The notes under the pieces were generated by a model. It saw nothing but the letters and a program-made list of their open reading frames with translations, did no database searches and was not told the DNA's origin. Below, in pieces: positions 35,648-46,077 of a stretch of DNA of 64,000 nucleotides. The translations under genes and the position numbers were made by a program. The stretch is from Kalaharituber pfeilii (taxonomy: Eukaryota > Ascomycota > Pezizomycetes > Pezizales > Pezizaceae), in assembly GCA_015179045.1 (NCBI GenBank), contig WHUZ01000026.1, positions 310,001 to 374,000 of the forward strand, given 5' to 3'. Position 1 is the stretch's first letter. The number at the start of each line of letters is the position of its first letter.

Positions 35648-36069
35648 GATCTAAGTACAGTAGCGGAACGGCTACAAATCGTGCGGGGAGTTCAGAAGCA
35701 ATGGCGCATCTTCCTTGCCCCGGCTTACGAACGGGCGTTCGGGTAGGCGCCGCCGCCATGGACAATCGGTCGATCATGTATGTATGTTCTTTCGGGTTCG
35801 TGCACAATGTAGGTAAAAAAAAAATAACGTTACAACTGTAACTATTCATCACAGAAAATCTATATCTACTTAAATATAAATATCATATAGGAAAAAATTG
35901 GGGCAGCTGACCTTGCTTTTAGTTTACAGTGCGTTCAGTAAAAAGAAAAGTATAACTTTTTCTACCACTATTACGTATATGACGTAGACGTTGGCCGATT
36001 TTGCGGCATAAAGTCTAGTAAGTTCAAAGAAATTCGGTGTACAAAAATCTGTGTGTGTGTGGGTGGGGT

Positions 36070-36095
36070 GGGGGGGGGGGGGGGGGGGGGGGGGG
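36070..36095 (+). repeat. Run of 26 G residues
   Basis: An unbroken G-run follows GT and GGGT tracts. It could form G-quadruplex DNA and is a likely site of length error in sequencing. Confidence 0.9.
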
Positions 36096-36849
36096 AACAG
36101 TCTGTTCTTGGGAAAAAGGCCCGATTCGCGTGTCGTTTACTTTGGATGTCGAGCTCGTATTCGAGAACCGAGAAGATTTAGATGTGGCATACAACGCGTG
36201 AGTCGGTGGTATGGTTTGAATGGTGTATGAGGGTTAAGGTAGTAGGAAAGGGTTCGCTTGAGGAGGACTTGCAGAAGTTGATGGAGGAACGTTGAAGGTT
36301 CTGTCATTCTGCCGGAAAAAGTGAGGTCCAGATCTTTTCAGTTTTTTCACAGGGGCTGTTTTCTTAAGTATCTAAAGACAGTGGTGGCTTGAGTGGGGAC
36401 TCGCGGAGTTTAATAGCAAAACTTGGACGGCGGAGGTAGAGGCTCTTATCATTTGCTGGGGAGGGGCTGTTAAAGGCCGATGGAAAAGGGACCGGACTGA
36501 GTGGGGGGAGTTGTAGAGGGGTGATAAACGCAAGTTGGGGGGGGTGGAAGTCAAGATGGGGCATTGAAAGGCAACGCTGTTGAAGAATGGTTTCACTTGC
36601 GTCGGTTTGGTATAGTTGAAAGGGAGAAGAGGTATGTTTGGTTATGACTAAGTACGTTGGTTATGGTGTTTACGTTGGTTTTGTTCATATGTGTATGTAG
36701 ATAGGTATGTAGCTGCTTGATACTTGAGTGCGCAGCCCAAGCAAGTTCCGACTTAAACGCGCCCCTCGTAATATGATTTCACACTTATAGATTCCCCTCA
36801 TGTCCATCATACACATTCCACCAGTCGCCTACACAGTTCCCTATCCATG
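36096..36849. other. Intergenic, nothing recognised
   Basis: Purine-rich DNA with short frames only; it separates the poly-G run from the mariner relic. Confidence 0.4.
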
Positions 36850-37640
36850 TCCTCCAGTGACGCCCATCCTCCATGGCTGTCAACCATTTTCCTGCTCGAC
36901 AACTTCACTCAACCCAGTATGGACGTAAGACAGGACGAAGGACATGTGTACACTGTGCAATATGATTCTGATGTGACATTTCCCCAGTCCTTATTCTGCC
37001 AAACAACAACTTCACTTGTAGAACCACCGGCAGCTCCACAGAGAGCACCCCAGACCATAACTGAACGTTTGTTGTTATCGAACTTAGGAACTAGACAATC
37101 TTCACAATATTCTTCATTTGATTGTTGAGTAACCCATACTCGTCCAGCTCTTCCATTCAATTGAATATATGATTCATCCATCCAAAGAACTTCTCTCCAC
37201 ATCTCAATTGTCCAGTCAAGATGTGCCATAGCCCATGCCAATCTCCTAGCCTTTTTCTCAGCATTTAGAAATGGTTTACGTCATGCAACTCTTGAAGAAA
37301 GTCCCCCATTTCAAGTGCCTCCGTTAATACTCGTTCGCATGCTTGAATTTCAGCTATCTCTGCAACTTCCAAGAATGTCAGTCTGCGACAGACAGCATCT
37401 GGAGTAGCAACAGCTACTAGTTGATGTCGTTGTGGAATAGTAATTTTTTGGTGTCGTCCTCGCTGCTTATGTTTGCTTGAAGTACCAGACTATCCGCATA
37501 TTCGAGCAACTGTGGTTCGGTGGAATCCCATCTCTTCGGCTATTTTCTCATAACTCCATCCAGCTCGATAGCGGAGAGGATGCATTTCAGATGCGCTTGT
37601 TGCGTCTAGTGATATAGACGTGTAGTGGGAACAAAAAAAG
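36850..37640 (-). pseudogene. Tc1/mariner transposase relic
   Basis: On minus, a helix-turn-helix segment (YRAGWSYEKIAEEMGFHR, about 37590-37535) leads through several broken frames. The longest open part is 37241-36909 and contains VLWMDESYIQL (first catalytic Asp), GRAGRVWVTQQ, EDCLVPKF and SVMVWGALCG. These are the hallmarks of the DDE domain of fungal Tc1/mariner transposases. An in-frame stop follows ARICG, another precedes the catalytic part, and the C-terminal part with the second Asp (MEDG) is shifted. It is therefore inactive. Terminal inverted repeats were not found. Confidence 0.85.
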
Positions 37641-37676
37641 GTGTATGGGGTTTGGCTTATCGACCAGGATGAGAAG

Positions 37677-38229
37677 TTAAATCCTTACAGGTCACTCCCC
37701 TCCGCTTCCTCCCCCTCCCCTCCCCCCTCCCCCTCCCCTCCGCATACTCCCCGCCCCCTGTGCCAGCTGGGGCGGGCCTCGTATCCACTGCATAACGGCC
37801 TTTACGGCCTCTCGTAAGGAGTTTGTGCCAGTGAAAAATAGGAGAACACCATACAATAATTGTAGATATGTGTTGATGAGGATCAAGAGTAGCATACTGC
37901 ACATATGGTAGTTGTCAGCTAAAAATTTAGAAAAATGAATATGAAAGGGAAGCTCTGGAGAGCTTTCGTACATGTACTCGGACATATTGAAAGCACAGTA
38001 GCAAATAAAAATAATCGAAAAGCCGAAAATCACTGATAATAGGATGGCTGGCCAAAGTTGAAGAGGGGGAGAGGAGAGAGGGGAGGGACGGTCCAGGTGC
38101 ATTTAATGCCCCAGCCTGTCTGAAAGGTTGATCGTAGTTTCCAGGTTTTGGAAGTGTACCCTGCCTCCAGGTCTTCATGCAATATGCAGTACTGAGGGGC
38201 TTCTTGTTCAGGTTCTGGTAGTTGCGTAT
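37677..38229. repeat. Repeat family R, copy A
   Basis: It begins with the block 'taaatccttacaggtca' shared with the 54122 copy, then a C-rich tract, then the R body. On minus, a frame of 136 residues (38102-37692) contains MSEYMYESSPELPFHIHFSK and INTYLQLLYGVLLF, found with small changes in copies B, C and E. At 38230 the R sequence stops at TGTGGGAGGG, which resembles the LTR start seen at 38940. Confidence 0.75.
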
Positions 38230-38411
38230 TGTGGGAGGGATCGACGAGGAATGATCTATCTGGGTACACATGAATCAAATCATAGAGAACATTTAAGGAG
38301 TGTCGCCCAGCACTTTCACCACGAGAGATATACCGATGTGCTGCAATTGTACCGTACATAAGAACCATATCTTCGGCCATTTCCTCTAGATCTGAACCGG
38401 AGTCTGCATCT
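38230..38411. repeat. Possible partial LTR between R copies A and B
   Basis: It starts TGTGGGAGGGATCGA, similar over about 18 bases to the solo LTR at 38940, and interrupts R copy A at the same kind of junction. The rest does not obviously match that LTR, and no matching end was found. This is a weak call. Confidence 0.3.
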
Positions 38412-38939
38412 GACCCCCCCCCTCCCCCCCCCCGCAGCCGCAGCTAGTGCTACTGCTGGGGCGGGCCTCGCATACACTGCACAGCGGCCTTTACGGCCTC
38501 TCGTAACGAGTTCGTATTAGTTAAAAATAGTAGCACACCATAAAACAACTGTAGATAGGTGTTTATCAGGATTAATAGCAGGATTCTGCACATATGGTAG
38601 TGGTCAGCCAAAAATTTCGAAAAATGACTATGAAAGGGAAGCTCTGGAGAGATTTCGTACATGTATTCAGACATGGTGTAGAAAATAAAAATAAAATGAA
38701 GAGGGGGAGAAGAGGCGGGGAGGGACAGGCCAGGCGCATTTAAAGCCCCTGTCTGCCTGAAAGGTTGATCGCAGTTTCCTGGTTTGGATGTGTTCCCTGC
38801 CTCCAGGTCCTGAGGGGCTTCTTGTGCAGGTTCTGGTAGCTGCGTATGCATTTGGTAGCCGAGGTACTATGGCAATGGAAGTATGTAAAGTACCGGTGTT
38901 GGAATTTGCGTAGTATAGCCTTTGGCTCAAGTAGCGCAC

Positions 38940-39612
38940 TGTGGGAGGGACCGATGAAAGTTCTGAGGAGGGGAACAAGAACGCACAATAGTAAAAGGAC
39001 TAGAGATAACCACGAGGCACATCGGAGGATACGGGGACCACACTGGTATTGTGACTGTTATTCTCAATTCCCTTTTACACAGGAGGTTCTGGGGATTTCC
39101 ACTTTCATCTGTTAATGTCACTGTCATTTTCACTTCCCCTGCACACAGGAGTCTCCGGGGAGTTCAACTTTTATTTCTGACTTTCTTTTTATTTTTATAT
39201 ATAACTAAATATCGCCATAGCCCTTAGGGCGGCATGCGATTAATGATATAAAAAAAAACCACGAGGCACAAGACGAAGACTGGTTCACTGTAACTGAAGA
39301 GGACTATGAAACACTGCAAGACTGACAGAATAACAACCTAGTTATACTGTGACCACCCGCGACGATGATGATGATGATAGCAAGGCCTCCTTCTCTCCCT
39401 CCTTATATACCCGTCACCCTCTGGTCCCCTTTCCCCCTTGTGGTAGTCACCGCTCCTCAGTCCCTCAGGGCCCGCTTCCCTCTCGGGTAGTCTCATCCAG
39501 GCCGTTGTGGTCCCCCTTCCCCCCTTCAGTAGTCCCATCTAGGCCTTCATGGTCCCCCTTCCATCTTGAGTCGTCATCCACCGTTGCATCATCAAGCGCC
39601 AAGATTCCCACA
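38940..39612. mobile_element. Solo LTR inserted in repeat R
   Basis: The element starts TGTGGGAGGG and ends ATTCCCACA, with the TG...CA ends typical of LTRs. A 4-bp duplication (GCAC at 38936-38939 and 39613-39616) flanks it. R copy C at about 54772-54800 shows the empty site without the insertion. A TATA-like CTTATATACC lies at about 39404. After removal of the nested LINE tail the LTR is about 424 bp. No internal retrotransposon coding sequence remains here. Confidence 0.72.
39022..39256 (+). mobile_element. H-tailed insertion of 235 bp nested in the solo LTR
   Basis: It is flanked by a perfect 14-bp duplication (AACCACGAGGCACA at 39008-39021 and 39257-39270). The body contains two diverged copies of a roughly 64-bp unit ('ttacacaggag..tc..gggga' and 'gcacacaggagtctccgggga'). 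It then ends with the H hairpin (TCGC/GCGA, GCCC/GGGC, loop TTA) and poly(A). The body is unlike the coding 3' end of the other H copies, so it may be a non-autonomous element using the H tail. Confidence 0.8.
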
Positions 39613-40431
39613 GCACACAGTTATTATATATATTACTCGCGAGCATCCGTGGACCCGAAGGCAAGGTTAAGCACAAGGGATCTTTACAGATATCAGTAAT
39701 AAAGTTCTGAGCTAAGCTTAGAGGCGGAGCAAATCTCGGTTGCATGTTATTATGCTTTTCCTCTCGCGATAATCGAGGGTCTCTGGTTGATGCAGTAGGA
39801 AGGTGTGCATAGCTAGTAAAGGGGGGGATTCCGAAGAAAGCACCATTGGAAATAACGGTCAAGAGCACTGGAATATGTCCTTTAATCCAACTCTATACTC
39901 TGGACCTATTTCTAAGAAGCTACATCCCATAGGCAGGCATACCAATCAACCAAACAGGCTGAGGCCGGGGCCTCTCAACAGTCCTGGGCTGAAAGGCCTA
40001 AATTACGTACTGGATCCTCTTCTACCTCGACCCGGAGCTACAAACATAAAATGGGGAATTTCGTGGATGGTTCAAGCAACTATCAATACAGTTCCAAAGT
40101 GATCGTACTAAGTTCGAATCCAATGACACTAAGATCAACTATTTTGCTGCCTTCGAGAAACTGCCTCCAAGTGGTTTGATCCTTATTTCGGAGAAAAGTG
40201 TCGGAAAAAGGAATTTCCGACATTCAAGGACTTCAGGAACAAGCTTACCACTGCCTTCTGTATGATACAGGCAGCTCTGCTGCAACTCACCACACTCACT
40301 AATTAATGACTTGGCCCAAAATACCAGACATATACTCTCTGGCTTACTACCTTAGATAATCCAGCAGTATGCTATGTTAGACTACAAGTACACATTGTAA
40401 GATCAATGCCGCATTCTTAGGGCGGAAATGA

Positions 40432-40495
40432 TTTTTTTCTTCTTTTTAATATCAATAATGTATACCGCCCTCCAAGCTATAGCGATGGCAGATTG
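40432..40495 (-). mobile_element. Very decayed H tail, minus strand
   Basis: A T-rich start is followed by 'aatatcaataatgtataccgccctccaagctatagcga'. This is the H hairpin in reverse, with several mismatches in both stems. No duplication was identified. Confidence 0.45.
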
Positions 40496-40861
40496 TCGGA
40501 GCATTATATCCGTTGCCCCTTACACCCCTTTGAGATAGCAAAGTCCAGATGGAAGGCCATTGACGGCAAATTGACAAGGATGAGGCGACATAGATTAGGT
40601 TCAACAATCTGAGACCGCATGGGTTGATGACTCCTGAAAGCCCATGCCTATATCAGCTCCCTCCCTCCTTCCCAGCTGCAACTTTTATCGACTCCAAACC
40701 AACATTCCTACCTCTGGTAACACATTGGTCGCTACTCCTAAGAAGCTCAAGCGAAGTCAAAGGATAAGAAGAAACCTCCGTGTAAAGAAAAGGAAAAGGA
40801 AAGGACATGGAACTGAATAGGTACTCACGATGTAGGAAATATGGTCTCAATTACATAGGTC

Positions 40862-40931
40862 GCTACCTCACCATACCCCATTGGGCGGCATGTGAGTACA
40901 GTGATGATATTAGAAAAAACAAAGAAAAAAA
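40862..40931 (+). mobile_element. Tail-only H insertion, 70 bp
   Basis: The hairpin begins eight bases in (CTCAC/GTGAG outer stem, CCCC/GGGC inner stem with one mismatch). A 'tacagtgatgatatt' linker and an interrupted A-run follow. The duplication ACATAGGTC lies at 40853-40861 and 40932-40940. The outer stem carries C:G to C-A/T-G variants relative to the consensus but still pairs. Confidence 0.75.
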
Positions 40932-42192
40932 ACATAGGTCCTATTTACTTCTCGCTACTCAAGGATCATCAAACCAAGTTGGCCACTCTTAAAGCAAGCC
41001 AATCTGGGTCCGTCCACTTCGTTGTCTCCTCCTCCTTCCACCATTCATGACTTGGATATCTCCTCTGGTACCACCCACGTTGCTGCAGACCCCGCTCTAT
41101 CCTTCAGTACAGCTCTCAAGACTGAAAAATGCAGAAACCTTCGGCCCGGAGGCACAGTTCTTTGAGACCAGCACATCACATCATTTTACATCACATCACA
41201 TCTAAGCTGCTCACCTAGGCAATCCAATTCTGAATCGAACTCCGATTCGGGTTGGCAGCGGTAGCGTCCTTTACAGTACGCAATGGCATCATTAGATTGA
41301 ATGTGAAGGTGGATGGCAAGGTCCCGGAATTTTCCTTATCTAATGTCTTGTATGTACTGAATTGGAATGAAGGGTGCCTTCTTTCATGGAATCGAATAGC
41401 AGATTTGAGAAAATTCCACATAATGGTGAGGATAATTAGGTTAGAATTGTTAGCGACAAATGCGCTCCCTACAACTCCACGTATAGGACCCCCTCGTCCA
41501 TACAGACTCGGACGACTACCCTTACGATCTCGCTCACACGGATGTCACCGGCCCCCCTTACTAGGCAGAAACCTCTATTACTTATCTTAGTATTCTGAAA
41601 TAAGATTCCTTAAGCTCAAAGCGATACTACGGACCACCTTATTGCATTCTGTAAAAAGGTGCACAATGATACCAGAAGATGTCCTCATCGTATATGATCA
41701 AAATTATCACTGCCTAGTCTCCAGAATCAAATGGTGCCGCTGAGAGATACAACCTCATATTTCGATTATGGATCAACCATGTCTCGGAAGCTTGTTGTGA
41801 CTAGAAGCCATAACACGGCAACCTACCTCAAGCACCACCTGCTTCATTCAGTTCTAAAAGGGGATGATACTGTATGAACTCCTTCCCAAGTGCTATGTTT
41901 ATATTTCTGAGCTGCCCGCGGTCCTGGAAGTAAGCTCAACCAATGGGCACTTGAAGGTCACCTAGTCGGATACACTGAAAGTCTGAAACTTCAGAGTTAT
42001 TCCGCATTTACATCCCATTCAAGTATTCAGCAGAAATAGTTCGACAAGTTCGATTTGTAACACATCTCAATGCAGTCAGTATCGAAGTTATTGCACCTCC
42101 AGAACCTCCAGTACCGCTTTCTACTGAACAACTCGTCTCCTCTTTAAATTCCTAACCTCGCAAACGAATCGAGAGTGAATATGACATGTATA

Positions 42193-42258
42193 TTTTTTCT
42201 TTTCTTTTTTTTTTTTCTAATCATCACTCGTGTGCCGCCTCATGGGCTATGACGAAAG
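42193..42258 (-). mobile_element. Tail-only H insertion, minus strand
   Basis: A long T-run (42193-42216) is followed by the reversed H tail with outer stem TCGT/ACGA and inner stem GCC/GGC. The target-site duplication could not be fixed by eye. The TCGT/ACGA pair is the compensated variant also seen at 1604 and 55635. Confidence 0.65.
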
Positions 42259-42529
42259 TGTGACCGATATGTTTGAGGCAGTGAGAGATATCATGATTCA
42301 TGAAACATATCCATACATGTATAGAAGACCAAATGACAAGACCAGACTTCGAGCTAACACCCAGGTCCTTACTACGTCTCGAATAGTACACCGGCACGCA
42401 GATTTACTTGCAATAAGAAAGACGTGCAAGCACTTTGCAGCCGATATGTGAGATTGGAAGGGAGGGTAAGACAAACGAAACCAGAGACACCACTGCAGCT
42501 GTCATAAGCAGCAATCATTTCTCACCACA

Positions 42530-43250
42530 TTCCACCAAGCACAACTCCAGCACAAAAAACTAACGCACCTCCAGCAGCATCACCAGAAAACTGAACAAGG
42601 TCCACTGCTTCCCAATCCAAAAATGTGGAAAGGGGACCCAGTGCCAATCCCCGAAGCAGAACACATCCAAACTGGCAAAGGAAAGAAGCCTCCAATACCA
42701 TATCTGAAAGCAAGGCCGTCCTAGGGAGAAAGGCTTCCACAATCTGGCTGTGCAGTTTTAGTACATGGAATAGCAGTGGCGAAGAAACTTGGGAATGTAA
42801 GAGATTGGATGGAAAAGGTGAACTCATGGGTGGGAAGATTGTTGTAGCAAGATGGTTGGTGAGGAAAGAAAGGAGCGAGGGGAAGAAGACTAGCTCGATT
42901 GTCATCTATCTAGAGGAGAAGGGAGAATCAGGTAGTCAACACCAACGGGTGAAGTTATCGGGCAAGTGGCACCACTCGTGGGATAATGAGGTAGAAGAGG
43001 TGAAAGCAGTGAGAAAGGAGGGGCGAGGGAGCAAGGGGCAGGCTGCAAAGGCGTGGGAGAGGGACAGCTCCTACGGTGGAAAGAGTGGGTTAAGACCCTC
43101 AAGTACATCATAAGGCGAAAGAAGGAGTGCTGGGAGCAGTTCACAGAGGAGAACAGCACCAAGGACCTATGGGATGTGATTCGAGTAGCGAAAGGCCTAT
43201 GGAGGCTTAGAGGAAAGATGGGCGACTTATAGGTGACAATGGAGATATAT
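42530..43250 (+). pseudogene. LINE ORF1 and start of ORF2, decayed
   Basis: The frame 42625-43113 includes VVARWLVRKERSEGKKTSS and VIYLEEKGESG. This is the same segment that occurs in the H-tailed fragment at 57790 (GKKTSSVAVYLEKPIEVEK), so it is the ORF1 (gag-like) part of the H LINE. After about 43090 another frame gives KTLKYIIRRKKECWEQF and GLWRLRGKMGDL, typical of the linker before the reverse transcriptase. Frameshifts break it. Confidence 0.65.
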
Positions 43251-45040
43251 GGAGGTTGGATGAAGAGAAAGTCAAGGGCCTGGGACAGAGAAACTTCAAG
43301 CAGCACCCGGAAGCGGCATCAGCGAATCCATCCGTGCCAGCCGATCTGTCAGCACCGGCAGAACCATCAGTACTAGCAGAACCGTCAGCGCCGGCAGACC
43401 TCTCAGTGCCGGCGGACCCGTCAGTGCCTCCGAATCGAACCTACTGGACGAAATAACCTCCTCAGATGCAGTAAACAAGCTGGTCGAGAGGCTAATCAAA
43501 GCACTCGCAGGCACTTCAAACCGTTCAGCACCAGGGCCTGATGGCATCAGCTACAGTTCATCAAGCTGATCAACCAGACAGTGCTGAGGCGGCAGTTGTT
43601 GAAGGAATTGGCTACCGCGCTGGCAGCAGGCAGGATGCCCAAAAGCTGGCAGCTCAGCAAAGTCATTATGATCCAGAAGTATGGGAGAGACCCCAAGCAG
43701 GCAAAGAGCTGGAGGCCAATTCAGCACATCAACTGCGTGGGTAAGCTGATGGAGAAGGTGGTCGCAGACGATTTACAGGATGCCGGCCTGTTCCATAAGG
43801 GACAGTTTGGCAGCGTGAGAGGCAGATCTGCCATTGATGCCCGTTTCGAGCGGTGGTAGTCAGCCAGAGGGCTCTTGCACGGAAGAGAGGTGCTGTGTGG
43901 GTCATAGAGGACGTTAAAGGCGGTTTTGGAAATACAAGGTGGGAGATGGTCAGGGAGGGGGTACAGGCTCACCAGCTGAGAAATGGATACCCTGGTTAAA
44001 GACCTTCCCAGAGCATGAATTCGATGTTGAGTGGGATGGACAGGTGGACCGTGGGAAGTCTAACAGAGGCGTACCACAGGGATCACCATTGCCCCCTGTA
44101 GCCTTCCTAATCTTCATGGCCTCAATACTAGAGGAGATGGAGCAGAAGGTTTCCAGGGTGGCCAGAAAGTGCTAATGTAAGTTTGTGGATGACCTCAACT
44201 GCGTGGCAGTGAACTGGGGAGAGGCTAAAGACATGAAGCGTATTGGGGACAAGATAGCAGGGGTGATCAGGGAGGTTGCCCAGGCTGACGAGGTGCTGAT
44301 TGAGGCCTCAAAGGAGGAGGTCCTGGAGATCGGCAACAAGGCCAGGAGGGCAGACGTTGAGAGGAGCAAGTGGCTAGGAGTAATCTGTGATAGTACAGAC
44401 AGTACCCTTGACTTCGATCACCACTGGAAGAGCCGGATGGACAAAGCCAGAAACCTCTTGGGGGCTTTATCTGGGTTGGGCAATTCGCAGTGGGGCATGA
44501 GCCCTCTCTCATGGCGGAAAGCGTATACCGGTATGGTGAGTGTAGTGGCTCTATGGGGCTCCAAAATCGGCTGAAGGGGCCAGGGGAAATGGAGAGAGGA
44601 GTCTGAGAGGCTTCAGTATCAGGCCCTTCGCAAGTGTACAGAGGCAGTTCAGGGAGCAGCGAGGGAGAAGGTCGAGGCAATTGCGGGTGTCGAAAGTGTG
44701 GCCACAATCCTTGACCAGAATAAGGGATCCAGTAGGAGTGGGGGACCTATGGCCTGAGAGCTTCAGAGGGGTGCAGGCCACAGACGTAGGCCGGGAGAGT
44801 GAAAGAGGCCGGGACTGGAGAGATTTTGGGCTAAATAGGGCTCAGGGCGTGAGCAAAGCGAATGGCTTCGAAACAGTAGCAGGACGAATTTCCAGTAGAC
44901 TCGAGATCGATGAGGAGGAGGGAGTGTCTTGAGAACGAGCTGTACACTCACTTGGGGCAGAGATAGAGGTCATTGATCTCAAGCAGGGTAAGGAGAATGC
45001 TCCCGCCAAGTGGGAGAAGGCTATCAACAAGGCCAAGGGT

Positions 45041-45422
45041 ACAGATGGGCCAGAATGCAGGTGGTGCGGTGACGAAGAGGAAACGATGGCCTACATATTT
45101 TTTTTTTTATATGATTATGATAATCGCATGCCGCCCTGTGGGCTATTGCGAAGTTTGGCCCACATATGGGAAAGGTGCCGGGAGTGGAGAAGGAAAGGGC
45201 CGGGGGGAATGGAGGCACTGCGCCGACCACCGGAGGCGAGCGAAGGAGAAGGAGATCCTGTGGTGGAACTCTTGAGGTGGATAAAACGTTAGGAGTCCGT
45301 GCTAGTCTACTTTATCTTATTTTTCTACTTACTTTTATCTCCTATGTATTTATCTCGCCATAGCCCATAGGGCGGCATGCGAGTAATGATATTTTTTTTT
45401 TTTTAAAAAAAATAAAAAATAA
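45041..45422 (+). mobile_element. 5'-truncated H LINE 3' end nested in an older LINE
   Basis: It starts within the CCHC finger (GPECRWCGDEEETMAYI), continues through the C-terminus (RRPPEASEGEGD, VELLRWIK) and the 3' UTR ('tatctcctatgtatttatct'), and ends with the H hairpin and an A/T-run. It is flanked by a 12-bp duplication (AAGGCCAAGGGT at 45029-45040 and 45423-45434). Removing it restores the older LINE reading frame into its RNase H domain. Confidence 0.82.
45099..45155 (-). mobile_element. Tail-only H insertion, 57 bp, inside the LINE 3' end
   Basis: The T-run, 'atatgattatgataa' linker and reversed H hairpin (TCGC/GCGA, GCCC/GGGC, loop ACA) make up the whole insertion. It is flanked by TGGCCTACATAT (45087-45098) and TGGCCCACATAT (45156-45167), 11 of 12 identical. 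It splits the CCHC finger of the host element, so it came later. Confidence 0.85.
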
Positions 45423-45530
45423 AAGGCCAAGGGTGATTCGGTAGCTATATTCACAGATGGCAGCCGCAGCGAGGAAGGAGGAGTTGGAGGTGGATAGTGC
45501 TGGAGGCAGGTGGTAGCAGGTCTGTATACT

Positions 45531-46077
45531 GACGGCTTTTACACGGGACCATCATTATGCAGTAACTCTCTTCTCAATAAACCGCCACTCTTGCATAGAC
45601 ATGAGTACTATGGCGTCATTACGTTGCATCTGGGTTTTCATGTTGTCTATCATGAAGGCCGGAAACATCAAAAGAGAAGCGGAAACATTCTTTTCCGAAT
45701 TCACGACGCCCACATAAGAAGTGATCTGTTTCCCCCTCTCAACGCTCGAGTCTACCGTGACTACTTTCGGAACTCCGTCAAGTGGAAAGTGGGAATAATG
45801 GAAATGGGATATGGAATTGAAGCTATCAACTAGGGAATCAAGATAAAATGTAACTCGTTTGCCGCATAGCGTCTGCAACGAAGGACGCTAAAGCGATACA
45901 TTAACAGTAGCAAAGTGAAGGGAACAGATAATGTGCGTAAACTCCCATTGCCAGTGTCCAAAAGTCTCGACCTACATGGTCCCCAGTTGTTCCGCCTAGT
46001 CTGGTTATTTCCCACCACACCTTTTAATAACCAAATATACCCATAATCAATGGAGTTAGATCGCATGAGATTTCTAC
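45531..46077. other. Unassigned stretch between LINE relic and RNase H gene
   Basis: Short frames only. The transition from LINE RNase H sequence to unrelated DNA is at about 45530. The 3' flank of the minus-strand gene at 46078 lies here. Confidence 0.4.

Larger units (their letters stand above)
38412..39960. repeat. Repeat family R, copy B, split by a solo LTR
   Basis: The R body runs from the C-rich tract at 38412 to 38939 and resumes at 39613, ending with 'catcccataggcaggcat...caggct' at 39960. That same end occurs in copy E at 58276. The solo LTR at 38940-39612 sits between. The minus frame at 38851-38450 again encodes the MSEYMYE...INTYLQ segment. Confidence 0.8.
39961..42200 (+). pseudogene. 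Decayed LTR retrotransposon coding relics (gag and Copia-type pol)
   Basis: 40060-40270 reads, across frames, like a gag segment (KINYFAAFE..., WFDPYFGEKCRKKEFP, TFKDFRNKLTTAF). 41252-41600 reads like the Copia protease-integrase junction (GIIRLNVKVDGKVPEFSLSN then VLYVLNWNEGCLLSWNRI). About 41700-42060 holds integrase-like pieces (NGAAERYN, GSKLNQWALEGHLVGYT). Stops and frameshifts are frequent, so nothing is functional. Whether gag and pol parts belong to one element cannot be decided. No LTR pair was identified. Confidence 0.7.
43251..45530 (+). pseudogene. Tad1-like LINE reverse transcriptase and RNase H relic (H family)
   Basis: Across several frames the order is as follows. RSAPGPDGISY comes first, then GRMPKSWQLSKVIMIQKYGR and AKSWRPIQHINCVGKLMEK (RT blocks), then QFGSVRGRSAIDA. 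RGVPQGSPLPPVAFLIFM comes next, then FVDDLNC (catalytic Asp-Asp), SKWLGVICDS, and at 45435-45520 the RNase H start VAIFTDGSRSEEGGVGGG. Stops and frame changes show it is inactive. An 18-bp repeat (43335-43435) encodes a Pro-Ser-Ala-Pro-rich linker. The RNase H part is split by a younger LINE 3' end (45041-45422). Confidence 0.85.
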
